Source of the DNA: CAZVJA01 sp964626885
GTDB taxonomy: Bacteria > Planctomycetota > Planctomycetia > Planctomycetales > Planctomycetaceae
DNA length: 11,428 nt
Assembly: GCA_964626885.1 (NCBI GenBank)
Contig: CAZVJA010000171.1
Location: forward strand, 1 to 11,428
Reading direction: 5' to 3'
A model generated the notes under the pieces. It had not been told where the DNA came from. It saw only the letters and a list, made by a program, of their open reading frames with translations, and searched no databases. The position numbers and the translations under genes are program-made. Below are positions 1-6,825 of the stretch, piece after piece; position 1 is the first letter of the stretch, and every line of letters starts with the position of its first letter.

Positions 1-332
1 TCAAAGACGATGGTGCTGTCTTCTTCGATCTTTTGCCGCAACAGATCTGCCTCGCGCAACGGCTTCAAGTGATAGTCAAGAGCAGGGCCACTCTTGTAGT
101 TGAATGTTGTCTGAAGGTGCGAGCGGGTTCTGGCTGTCTCACATTCCTTCATAAGCTTCTTTGCGTCTTTCGTCTTGAGATGCTCCAAAACATACTTTTT
201 CACTTCGGACGCATTTGAAATCGCTTGAATCGTTTCAATCGCATTCAAGCGGTCTTTGATTGCCACTAGTTCGTCTTGTAACGTTTGGGAAGAAACTTCT
301 ACGCTATCTTTCTTGGACCGTTTGTCATTCAC
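1..332 (-). CDS. Partial small winged-helix-like protein, fourth member of tandem array
   Basis: Reading the minus strand from a GTG at 332-330 gives an open frame of about 110 codons with no stop before the left edge, so the 3' end is missing. The GTG overlaps the TGA of the preceding gene (329-331) by 4 bp (GTGA), the classic translational-coupling arrangement, which is why I choose this start. The first ~40 residues are charged and helical; residues about 47-100 read as a helical bundle ending in a GPALDYHL...LREADLL segment, which resembles the recognition helix and wing-preceding helix of ArsR/MarR-like winged helices (inference from pattern). It is the most diverged of the four neighbours in sequence but has the same size and layout. 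Codon use is A/T-rich compared with genes to the right. Function unknown; a DNA-binding role is inferred only. Confidence 0.65.
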   Translation of the reverse strand, partial: MNDKRSKKDSVEVSSQTLQDELVAIKDRLNAIETIQAISNASEVKKYVLEHLKTKDAKKLMKECETARTRSHLQTTFNYKSGPALDYHLKPLREADLLRQKIEEDSTIVF

Positions 333-667
333 ACCTTGCCTCCATTCTTGGGATCACCTTCGGATAGCAGGCCGAAATCATTCAAATCGAAGAGTCGAAC
401 GCGTCGCTTATCGGAATTCACCTCCATCAATCCCATTGAGACGCATCGAGACGTAAGCGCTACTACCACATTTGGACTCATCTTGCACGCAGTCCGGACC
501 TGCTCAACGGACGTTGATCCATCGAACATCTGGTAGGCGGCTCGTGACTTCGCATCGGGTAATGCTTCTTCGAGCATCATCTGAACTGGGCGGTGCGCGG
601 CCGCACGTATCCAGTTGCGAATATCCACCAAAACAGAGAGAAGTTGCTCATCATTTTGTTTTTGCAT
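329..667 (-). CDS. Small winged helix-turn-helix protein, third member of tandem array
   Basis: 112 aa. An N-terminal amphipathic helix (about residues 6-35) is followed by a wHTH-like core at about 43-95, with the signature YQMFDGSTSVEQV, a helix-turn-helix around residues 55-80, and a GLMEV turn into the wing. This is the same order and spacing as in the two genes upstream (MDG followed by a Q/E-rich helix, then a 'GL' turn), although pairwise identity is low, so I read it as a diverged paralogue. The start at 667 lies inside the preceding gene (17-bp overlap); I see no convincing Shine-Dalgarno, consistent with translation coupled to the upstream gene. The stop overlaps the GTG of the next gene. 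No catalytic motif is visible. Probable small dimeric DNA-binding protein; target unknown. Confidence 0.75.
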   Translation of the reverse strand: MQKQNDEQLLSVLVDIRNWIRAAAHRPVQMMLEEALPDAKSRAAYQMFDGSTSVEQVRTACKMSPNVVVALTSRCVSMGLMEVNSDKRRVRLFDLNDFGLLSEGDPKNGGKV

Positions 668-995
668 TTGTGTCGAAAAAATGTGAGGGAACTGAAATTG
701 TCAATTTAGGTTGCTTCTTCCCGTCTGCGAGTAATCCAGCGCTGTCCAGTTGCCCGACCATCGTACTGAGATTACCTTGATTAACAGACGTTTCGGCGAC
801 GATCTCCGCCTGTGTATGGCTCCCGTCCATTAGGAATATAGACTGTTGCTTCGCTGCGCTGTTGCCAACGATTTTCAGCAGGGCTTCACGTAACTTTGCG
901 TCACGCTGCGCGATCGCAGGTTCAGCAAGAAGTTCAAGAAGCTTTCTCATTTGACGCACTTCTACGAGAAGGGCGTTCGCACAGTCATTGTCCAT
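651..995 (-). CDS. Small winged helix-turn-helix protein, second member of tandem array
   Basis: 114 aa from the ATG at 995. An in-frame ATG exists upstream at 1058, but the 995 start is preceded by AGGGGAG at about 1004-1010 (good Shine-Dalgarno spacing) and aligns with the start of the neighbouring paralogue, so I prefer it. A heptad-like N-terminal helix (residues ~5-40) contains AEPAIAQRDAKLR; then comes the wHTH: LMDGSHTQAEIV (helix 1-2), VNQGNLSTMVGQLDSAGLL (recognition helix and turn) and a short wing ending SVPSHFF. Over the ~85-residue core about half of the positions are identical to the upstream gene, so the two arose by duplication. It overlaps the upstream gene by 11 bp and the downstream gene by 17 bp. 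The HTH resembles the MarR/IclR-like 'resistant to cue, then recognise' wHTH fold; ligand and operator are unknown. Confidence 0.85.
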   Translation of the reverse strand: MDNDCANALLVEVRQMRKLLELLAEPAIAQRDAKLREALLKIVGNSAAKQQSIFLMDGSHTQAEIVAETSVNQGNLSTMVGQLDSAGLLADGKKQPKLTISVPSHFFDTNAKTK

Positions 996-1317
996 TTTCG
1001 ATGCTCCCCTCGAAAAACGCCGAAGGAACCGATAGCAGAAGTTTTGGGTGTTTCTCATCCGCGGAAATGAGGCCCCCGGTTGCTAGTGCTTTGACCAGCC
1101 TACTCACGTTGCCTGAATCAATTCCGGATTCCTTGACAATCGTGGATTGGGATCGCGTTCCATCCATCAGCAGTGTGGCTTTGGCCTTCTTACCACTGTT
1201 ACCGACAATTTCCCTCAACAAGGATCTTAATTTCGCGTCACGTTTCTCGAGCGCCGGCTCGGCCATTACCAGCAATAGGTCGCGAATCTCGGTCAGCAGT
1301 TCAACTTCTCTAGACAT
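985..1317 (-). CDS. Small winged helix-turn-helix protein, first member of tandem array
   Basis: 110 aa, first gene of the four-gene minus-strand array. The ATG at 1317 is preceded by AAGGGGAGGT (about 1325-1334), a strong Shine-Dalgarno. Residues ~1-42 form a leucine-rich helix with AEPALEKRDAKLR and IVGNS; residues ~47-100 form a wHTH with LLMDGTRSQSTIV, a GIDSGNVSRLVKAL recognition-helix segment, a GGLIS turn, and a wing ending in LLLSVPSAFF. The N-terminal helix probably mediates dimerisation or heteromerisation with the neighbouring paralogues (inference). There is no ligand-binding or enzymatic domain, so the protein is essentially a minimal dimerisation helix plus wHTH. A TTGACA hexamer lies upstream at 1361-1366 (minus strand). 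Likely a transcription regulator; alternatives are a phage-type repressor or a regulator within an uncharacterised accessory system. Confidence 0.85.
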   Translation of the reverse strand: MSREVELLTEIRDLLLVMAEPALEKRDAKLRSLLREIVGNSGKKAKATLLMDGTRSQSTIVKESGIDSGNVSRLVKALATGGLISADEKHPKLLLSVPSAFFEGSIENGQ

Positions 1318-1360
1318 GGATTCTACCTCCCCTTATCGAATCACTATTCTTGTGGACGTT

Positions 1361-1366
1361 TGTCAA
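1361..1366 (-). promoter_or_regulatory. Possible -35 element for the wHTH array
   Basis: A perfect TTGACA hexamer reads on the minus strand 44 bases upstream of the first wHTH start. No good -10 is found 16-18 bases downstream, so the promoter call is weak. A GACGG-AAAAA-CCGTC inverted repeat at 1375-1389 sits immediately upstream and could be an operator. Confidence 0.2.
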
Positions 1367-1374
1367 TCGGTCAA

Positions 1375-1389
1375 GACGGAAAAACCGTC
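1375..1389. repeat. Short perfect inverted repeat, possible operator
   Basis: Arms of 5 bp (GACGG/CCGTC) are separated by a 5-bp A-tract (T-tract on the other strand). The position, just upstream of the TTGACA facing the wHTH genes, fits an operator for an autoregulating wHTH dimer, but the arms are short and chance is a real alternative. Confidence 0.25.
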
Positions 1390-1430
1390 GAATTTCTATA
1401 TGCTGGGGCTATGCTGATTTCTGTAAGGCA

Positions 1431-1459
1431 TTGATAACCTGATAACAGCCAGTTGTATT
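1431..1459 (+). promoter_or_regulatory. Possible sigma-70-like promoter for the alpha/beta hydrolase
   Basis: TTGATA (1431-1436) and TGTATT (1454-1459) are separated by 17 bp, matching the consensus at 5/6 and 4/6 positions. A transcript starting near 1466 would have a ~100-nt leader containing the two hairpins at 1484-1537. Prediction by eye only. Confidence 0.3.
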
Positions 1460-1483
1460 GACTGCCCGGGTATGGCACCCTCC

Positions 1484-1501
1484 GGCCGGTTGGAACCGGC
1501 C
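1484..1501. repeat. Perfect hairpin 1 in the hydrolase leader
   Basis: GGCCGGTT and AACCGGCC form 8-bp perfect arms with a 2-base GG spacer (an RNA loop would open one or more pairs). It is followed 15 bp later by a second perfect hairpin. The pair resembles REP-like palindromic units or a structured leader; there is no U-tract, so it is not a typical terminator. Confidence 0.6.
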
Positions 1502-1516
1502 CTACAACACACGGCC

Positions 1517-1537
1517 ACCCGACACGAATTGTCGGGT
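1517..1537. repeat. Perfect hairpin 2 in the hydrolase leader
   Basis: ACCCGACA and TGTCGGGT form 8-bp perfect arms around a 5-base loop (CGAAT). It ends 28 bases before the chosen hydrolase ATG and about 10 bases before its Shine-Dalgarno, so a folded leader could affect translation initiation. It could equally be the second half of a dispersed paired-hairpin repeat. Confidence 0.6.
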
Positions 1538-1564
1538 CAGAAAATGAATTGGGAGAACCTCCAC

Positions 1565-3759
1565 ATGCTGAGTCGGCGAATTGTGGCTGCGATGGCGTTC
1601 GTGATGCTCTGCTGGCAGCTATCGCCCGCGGTAGCAGAGGTGGTCCGTATCGAGATCACCGGGCGCGGGCCATTCGCGGAGGGGCACGAGTTCGGCTCGG
1701 CGGGAGCGTACGAAAAGCTCGTCGGCAAGCTGCATCTTGAAGTTGATCCCGAGCATCTCGCGAATCAGCGAATTGTCGACTTGAAGCTCGCCCCGCGAAA
1801 CGAACGGGGGAAGGTCGAGTGCTGGACCGACTTCTATCTGCTTAAGCCGGCCGATTCTGCGCGCGGCAACAAGTGCCTGCTTTACGACGTGAACAACCGG
1901 GGCAACAAGCTGATTCTCGGGGCGTTCAACAACCGCGGCGGCAATGACCCGACGANNNNNNNNNNNNNNNNNNNNNNNNNNNNNNNNNNNNNNNNNNNNN
2001 NNNNNNNNNNNNNNNNNNNNNNNNNNNNNNNNNNNNNNNNNNNNNNNNNNNNNNNGGCAACAAGCTGATTCTCGGGGCGTTCAACAACCGCGGCGGCAAT
2101 GACCCGACGACCCGCGCGGACGCCGGCAACGGGTTTCTCATGCGGCAGGGGTATTCGGTGTTGTGGTGCGGCTGGAACGGCGACGTGCAGCCGGGGGGCG
2201 GCCGCATGCTCATCGGCCTGCCGATTGCGACACGGGACGGCAAGACGATCACCGGCCGCATTCATGCCGAAATGCGGGTCGATAAGCCGGAGCAGAGCCA
2301 GCCGTTCTACTGGGGGAACTCCGACCCGTACCCGGCCGTCAGCCTTGACCCGCGCGCGGCGGAAGCGACTCTCTCAATGCGTCCCGACCGCGAGCATCCA
2401 GCCATCGACATTCCCGCCGACCAATGGGCCTTCGCGCGGTGGGAAAACGGCAAAGCGGTCCCCGACCCGAAGCATCTCTACATCAAGGACGGGTTTCGCC
2501 CCGGCTGGCTGTACGATCTGGTCTACACCGGCAAGGAGCCGCGCGTGACGGGGCTCGGACTAGCGGCGGTGCGAGATGCGATCGCGTTCTTCAAGCACGC
2601 CGACAAGGACAACGCGGGGACCGCCAACCCGCTGGCGGGAGGAGCAGGCCGGGCGTATGCGTTCGGCATCTCGCAGTCGGGGCGGTTCATTCACCATTTT
2701 ATTTATGAGGGATTCAACACCGATGAGCAGGACCGCATGGTGTTCGACGCCGCGCTGGCGCACGTTCCCGGCGGCGGTCGCGGGCTGTTCAACGCGCGGT
2801 TTGCACAGACGACCCGGCACGGCAGCCCGCACGAAGATCGACTCTATCCGGCCGACGTGTTTCCGTTCACCTCGACGCCGTCGCGCGACCCGGTGACCGG
2901 CGAGGAAGGGGAGATGCTGGCGGCCGCGCGGGCGAAAGGGCACGTACCGAGGTTTTTTTTCACGCAGACCTCGACCGAATACTGGTGCCGGGCAGCGTCA
3001 CTGTTGCACACCGATGTCGAGGGAACCGCCGATGTGCCGCTCGATCCGAGCGTGCGAATTTATTTCATCGCAGGCGGGCAGCATGGCGTTTCCGGTTCAT
3101 CCGCGCGGGGAATGAATCAGAATATGGTCAACATTTTCGATTACCGCCCGGCGCTGCGAGCGCTGCTTGTCGATCTCGACGAATGGACGACTGCCGGGAA
3201 GGAGCCGCCGGAAAGCCGATATCCGAAGATCGCCGACGGCACGCTGGTGGAAGCGGCGGCTTGGCGGCAGAACTTTCCGAACATTCCCGGCGCGGGTTTG
3301 CCGGAGGCTCCATTCGCACCGTATCGGCTCGACTTTGGTTCAAGATGGAACAGTGAGCGAATCGCCGAGATCGTGCCGCCGCGGATCGGCCAACCGTATC
3401 GCACGCTCGTTCCCGCGGTCGATGCGGACGGTATCGAGCGGGCGGGGATACATCTGCCGGCGCTTTCGGTGCCGCTGGCGACTTTCAGCGGCTGGAACCT
3501 GCGCGGCGCCGAGGCAGGGGCAGAGGGAAAGCTGACGCGGCTGACCGGGTCCTACTTTCCGTTCGCGCGGACGAAAGAGGAGCGGGAGAAGTCGGGCGAT
3601 CCGCGCCTGTCGGTGGCGGAACGCTACTCGACACGCGCAGCCTACGTCGCAAAAGTGATCGAAGCGACCCGCAAGCTGCAGGAAGAGCGTTTGCTGCTGG
3701 AAGAGGACGCCGCGGAAATCGTTCAACAGGCGGAGAAGGAGAAGATGTTCAAACCCTAG
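1565..3759 (+). CDS. Secreted alpha/beta hydrolase domain protein (Abhydrolase_10-like), interrupted by assembly gap
   Basis: The ATG at 1565 follows GGGAG at about 1550-1554 and opens on a Sec signal peptide (residues 1-24: RR, hydrophobic core, cleavage after AVA). The mature part has the conserved GRGPFAEGHEFG start, then LLYDVNNRGNK, GYSVLWCGWNGD and a hydrolase core. The likely nucleophile is the first Ser of GISQS (about residue 318 after gap repair), the acid is probably the Glu of TSTEYW (~420), and the His is in GGQHG (~455). Positions 1901-1955 and 2056-2110 are the same 55 bases on either side of 100 Ns; collapsing that overlap restores one frame without a stop, giving about 679 aa. 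As written, the 100-N gap breaks the frame, which is an artefact. Family members are hypothetical periplasmic esterase-like proteins common in Planctomycetes and Acidobacteria; substrate unknown. A small membrane protein gene follows 12 bp downstream. Confidence 0.85.
1901..1955 (+). repeat. Contig-end overlap, left copy
   Basis: These 55 bases are identical to 2056-2110 on the other side of the N run. An exact match ending precisely at both gap edges indicates unmerged contig ends (length equal to a common assembly k-mer), not a biological duplication. Confidence 0.9.
1956..2055. other. 100-N scaffold gap
   Basis: Exactly 100 Ns, a conventional placeholder for a gap of unknown size. Flanking identical 55-mers imply the real gap length is about minus 55, so no sequence is missing. 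Confidence 0.95.
2056..2110 (+). repeat. Contig-end overlap, right copy
   Basis: Second copy of the 55-base contig overlap. Its last base occupies the same codon position as the last base of the left copy, which is why collapsing the two restores the hydrolase frame. Confidence 0.9.
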
Positions 3760-3771
3760 GGGAGAATTGCC

Positions 3772-4053
3772 ATGCGACCTGCGGATGTTTTCGGCGTTGT
3801 GGTGCGGTCGGTCGGCTTGGTCCTGCTGGTTGTTTCCGTACCGCCGCTGTGCTTCGGAGTTCTCGGTCTCGTGCTTGGAGGACCGGGTCAGACCTTTGGT
3901 GTCATGATTTTCTCCGCACCGGGAGTCTTCGCCGGACTGTGGATGTTGCGCGGCGCCCAGTTGATGGTCGACTTTGCGTATTCCGGAGAAGCCTGGAAAA
4001 TTCCCGGTAGTGTGGCAGGCAAGGGCGACCCCGATACGCCCGTGTCCCGGTGA
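3772..4053 (+). CDS. Small two-helix membrane protein
   Basis: 93 aa. The ATG at 3772 is preceded by GGGGAG (about 3758-3764, overlapping the hydrolase stop) and lies 12 bp after that stop, so the two genes are probably one transcript. Hydrophobic segments at about residues 11-37 and 42-60 predict two membrane helices, with a Gly-rich loop (LGGPGQ) between them and a polar C-terminal tail of about 30 residues. I recognise no family motif. It may be a partner or membrane anchor of the secreted hydrolase, but nothing beyond adjacency supports this. Confidence 0.7.
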   Translation: MRPADVFGVVVRSVGLVLLVVSVPPLCFGVLGLVLGGPGQTFGVMIFSAPGVFAGLWMLRGAQLMVDFAYSGEAWKIPGSVAGKGDPDTPVSR

Positions 4054-4266
4054 CAAAGTTACAAACGGTTTGTCGCGCGCGGTGAATTCGGTAATCGCGT
4101 ACCACGAAGCCCGCGCCCTTCACCAAGCCTCAGGAACGTGCCACCCGACGGGGGATAACAAAAAGGGAAATTGCACTAAGATTCTTGCGACTGCCGCGAA
4201 TATCTTGGCGGGCAGGTTGCGGAGACCTGACAGTCGTTCTTTCCCCATCCTTGGAGCAGGTGAATC

Positions 4267-4725
4267 ATGAACTGGACAAAACTCGCCGCGGTCGCGGCCG
4301 TGCTGTTGGGGGGCGTGATCCTGGTAACATCGTCCGTCCTTTCGGCGGGGGGCGAGTGGAAGCCGCCGCAGGAATCGCTGATCGGCAACCACGGCCATAC
4401 GACCTATTCAATTCGCTACGAAGCCTACCCGGTTGTTGTTTACTTTCCGGAAGATGTGGGAGTGGAAGTGCGCAGCTCCTCGAACCGCGCGACTCGGAGT
4501 TACACTACGGACGCGACGGTCCGCCGCAAGAAGGAAGTCCTGCTGGAGATCAAGGGACAATCGGAAATACCGGATGAACTCCAGCTCAACGGCAAGTCCT
4601 ACGATTTGCGAACAGGATCGGTGTTTCGTCTGACCGACAAAGGGGAAGTCTTGCAACTTCCCTTTCGCCCGCTTGATCCCACACCGGCGTATGTCGACGC
4701 GCTGAGCTCGTTCTTCGAGAAGTGA
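4267..4725 (+). CDS. Small exported protein of unknown function
   Basis: 152 aa. The ATG at 4267 has GGAGCAGGTG just upstream. Residues 1-27 form a Sec signal peptide (short basic start, hydrophobic Ala/Val/Leu stretch, cleavage likely after SVLSA). The mature domain is beta-rich by appearance (alternating YPVVVYF, VEVRSS, KKEVLLEIKG, VFRLTD) and has no Cys or lipobox, so it is probably a soluble periplasmic protein. No family recognised. It lies 213 bp after the membrane-protein gene, far enough for its own promoter, though I could not identify one. Its stop is only 6 bp from the stop of the convergent DinB-like gene, with no visible terminator between. Confidence 0.7.
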   Translation: MNWTKLAAVAAVLLGGVILVTSSVLSAGGEWKPPQESLIGNHGHTTYSIRYEAYPVVVYFPEDVGVEVRSSSNRATRSYTTDATVRRKKEVLLEIKGQSEIPDELQLNGKSYDLRTGSVFRLTDKGEVLQLPFRPLDPTPAYVDALSSFFEK

Positions 4726-4731
4726 CACGCA

Positions 4732-5220
4732 CTAACTGTGGGCGGCTTTCCAGAGGTTGAGGGTAAGATGTGCCTGTCCCTGGTGGTGCGCTTCGTGCCA
4801 GCCGATGATTTGCAGGATCGTGCGGAGCGTCCAGCCTCGCTCCTTGAATCCTTCCGGAATGTTCGGAAGGTCGCTCTCGGAGAGCTTTCCCGCGGTTTCC
4901 TTAAGATGGCTGCGCGTCGTGCTTAGGATTTCGCGGATGGTGCCGAGCGCGGGAACACTGTCGTCCGGAGTGCTCCCGCCGCGGAACCGGGGAATGAGAT
5001 CGGCGTATGCGGGCTCGGTACCGCGGATTCGAGAGGTCGCGAAGAGTTCCTCGGTGACAGCGATATGCAGAATCTGCCAGCCGATGTGTGCCCGCCCCGG
5101 GCCGGGCCGCCAGGCGAGAACAGCCTGGGGATCGGGCTGCTTGGCGATTTCGTCGAGCGTCGCCAATGTTCGGCCACGGTTGAATTCCCAATTCTCGATC
5201 GACAGACTGATAACGCTCAT
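4732..5220 (-). CDS. DinB-family (DinB_2-like) putative metal-dependent protein
   Basis: 162 aa. The four-helix-bundle DinB/YfiT-like fold is suggested by the His pattern: H52 in WQILHIAVTEE and H142 and H146 in WHEAHHQGQ, the usual metal-binding triad of this superfamily. The NRGRTLATLDEI start and GGSTPDD region also fit the family. The ATG at 5220 is preceded by AGGAAAGG on the minus strand. Members are linked to thiol-dependent or stress-related transferase activities or are uncharacterised; the actual reaction here is unknown. The gene is divergent from folC (about 165 bp between starts) and convergent with the preceding exported-protein gene. Confidence 0.85.
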   Translation of the reverse strand: MSVISLSIENWEFNRGRTLATLDEIAKQPDPQAVLAWRPGPGRAHIGWQILHIAVTEELFATSRIRGTEPAYADLIPRFRGGSTPDDSVPALGTIREILSTTRSHLKETAGKLSESDLPNIPEGFKERGWTLRTILQIIGWHEAHHQGQAHLTLNLWKAAHS

Positions 5221-5240
5221 GACGATGACCTTTCCTGGAA

Positions 5241-5246
5241 TATAAT
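5241..5246 (+). promoter_or_regulatory. Possible -10 element in the dinB-like/folC divergent region
   Basis: A perfect TATAAT on the plus strand, 140 bases before folC; the overlapping minus-strand TATATT (5239-5244) could serve the DinB-like gene. No matching -35 is evident for either direction, so this is a weak call. Confidence 0.2.
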
Positions 5247-5385
5247 TGACGCGCGCACGAAATACGCTTCGAGGAGCCGCAGGCCGCCGGTGGGACGATG
5301 TTGCGTCGCCGACCGATGCCTCCCCTGTTCAATTGCAAATATAAATCAGTGAACTTTCAACCCCAGCCCGGTGCTTGACGTGTCG

Positions 5386-6825
5386 ATGACGCCCATGATC
5401 ACTAGCTATGAGCAGGCGATCGAATTTTTGTATAGCCGCATCAATTACGAGCGCGTCGCCGCCGGGGGGTATTCAAGCCGGGATTTCAAGCTCGACCGCA
5501 TGCGCCGATTTCTGGAGTTGATCGGCAATCCGCAAGAGCGGTTGCCGGTCGTCCACGTGGCAGGAACGAAGGGCAAAGGTTCCACCTGCGTGATGATCGC
5601 TGAGGTGCTCACGGCAGCTGGATATCGCGTGGGGTTGTTCACATCTCCGCATGTCACGGTGTTTGAAGAGCGGATGACGGTGGGAGGGGTAAGGCCGCAA
5701 CCGGCGGAATTGATCGACCTGGTCAATCGGATATTAGACCCGGTGATGCTGCTAGACGGTGAACCGGGACAGATGAGCCCGACGTACTTCGAGATCGCCA
5801 CCGCGCTGGCGTGGATGTATTTTGCCGACCGTCGGGCCGAGATTGCGGTACTGGAAGTGGGGCTGGGAGGACGGTTGGACGCAACCAACCTCTGTCGTCC
5901 CGAAGTGACGGTGATCACGAATATCAGCCGCGACCATACGGCGGTTCTGGGGAGTACCGAAGCGGAGATCGCCCGGGAAAAAGCGGGGATCATCAAACGG
6001 CGGATTCCTGTTGTGAGCGGTGTTCTGCACGAGGAAGCGCGCGCGGTGATTGCTGAAATCGCCGCGAGGAACGATGCGCCGTTGGTGCAACTGGCGCATG
6101 ACTTCGATTACCAAGTGATCCCAACTGTCGATTCTTTGGAAGAATCGACAGTGAACGAACAGCCCACCCTGCGCAAGGCATGCTCGCAGATTCATACGAC
6201 GCGGCGCATTTGGCCGAGTGTAGAGGTTCCGCTCGCGGGGACACATCAGTCAGCCAATGCCGCCACGGCCCTGCAAGCGGTTGAAGAGCTTAGCGAGCGC
6301 GGCTGGAAGGTTCCCGAGGACGCTGTTCCACGAGGTTTGGCAGCGGTGCGGTGGCCGGTGCGGATTGAAACCGTCGCGTCGCGGCCGACAGTGATCGTTG
6401 ATGGGGCACACAACTGGGCCGCGGCTCAGGCACTCGTTGAAACGCTCAATGCGTCAACCCCGACGCGGCCAGGGCGAAGAATCTTGGTATTTTCCGGGAC
6501 GCAAGACAAAGATGTGGCGGGTCTGTTGCGAATCTTGCTGCCGCAGTTCGACACGATCATTCTGACGCAGTACCAGTCAAATCCGCGCGCGGTCGATGTG
6601 CGCCGTCTGGTGAGTCTAGTCGAGGGAATTTGCGAGTTTCCCGCCTATACGGCGTCTGATCCCGCAGCGGCTTGGAGTCTGGCAAAGAGGCTGGCCCGCC
6701 CGGAGGATTTGATCTGCATCACCGGTTCATTTTTTATAGCCGCCGAGATGCGCGAGCTGATTCTTGATGAACGATCACTGGCAACGCCTAGTAACCCGCG
6801 GATGCCGCTCCGCAATCCAAGCTAG
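5386..6825 (+). CDS. folC: Bifunctional folylpolyglutamate synthase/dihydrofolate synthase
   Basis: About 479 aa from the ATG at 5386; in-frame GTG (5371) and ATG (5395) are alternatives and none has a clear Shine-Dalgarno. FolC adds glutamate to dihydropteroate and/or folates using ATP in the cytoplasm. Visible motifs: SYEQAIEFLYSRINYER start, P-loop GTKGKGS at 60-66, TSPH at 86-89, EVGLGGRLDATN at 157-168, SRDHTAVLG at 181-189, EKAGIIK at ~198-204, GTHQSANAATAL at 285-296, and DGAHN at 339-343 opening the C-terminal ligase domain (Mur ligase family). Length is slightly above the usual ~420-450 aa, partly due to an extended linker at about 240-280 that contains a perfect DNA hairpin. No frameshift. 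Upstream folate genes are not in the window. Confidence 0.95.
   Translation: MTPMITSYEQAIEFLYSRINYERVAAGGYSSRDFKLDRMRRFLELIGNPQERLPVVHVAGTKGKGSTCVMIAEVLTAAGYRVGLFTSPHVTVFEERMTVGGVRPQPAELIDLVNRILDPVMLLDGEPGQMSPTYFEIATALAWMYFADRRAEIAVLEVGLGGRLDATNLCRPEVTVITNISRDHTAVLGSTEAEIAREKAGIIKRRIPVVSGVLHEEARAVIAEIAARNDAPLVQLAHDFDYQVIPTVDSLEESTVNEQPTLRKACSQIHTTRRIWPSVEVPLAGTHQSANAATALQAVEELSERGWKVPEDAVPRGLAAVRWPVRIETVASRPTVIVDGAHNWAAAQALVETLNASTPTRPGRRILVFSGTQDKDVAGLLRILLPQFDTIILTQYQSNPRAVDVRRLVSLVEGICEFPAYTASDPAAAWSLAKRLARPEDLICITGSFFIAAEMRELILDERSLATPSNPRMPLRNPS
6124..6152. repeat. Perfect 13-bp inverted repeat inside folC
   Basis: ACTGTCGATTCTT and AAGAATCGACAGT are exact reverse complements separated by TGG. 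The hairpin is in frame and encodes about residues 247-256 (TVDSLEESTV) in the variable linker before the GTHQSANA motif. There is no T-tract, so it is not an intrinsic terminator. Confidence 0.9.

Noticed and set aside
651..1058. Longer start at 1058 for the second wHTH gene
   Set aside because: The extra 21 residues do not align with the paralogue, and the ATG at 995 has a clear AGGGGAG ribosome site.
896..1417. Plus-strand open frame of 173 codons across the wHTH genes
   Set aside because: It is antisense to two clearly paralogous minus-strand proteins; its translation is Ser/Leu-rich without motifs, and no Shine-Dalgarno is seen.
1901..2110. Direct repeat of 55 bp as a mobile-element target duplication
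   Set aside because: The copies abut a 100-N gap exactly and merging them restores the reading frame; an assembly artefact explains this fully.
3340..4056. Minus-strand open frame of 238 codons under the hydrolase and membrane-protein genes
   Set aside because: Arg/His/Gln-rich translation without motifs, typical of an antisense shadow; the plus-strand genes have signal peptide, family motifs and ribosome sites.
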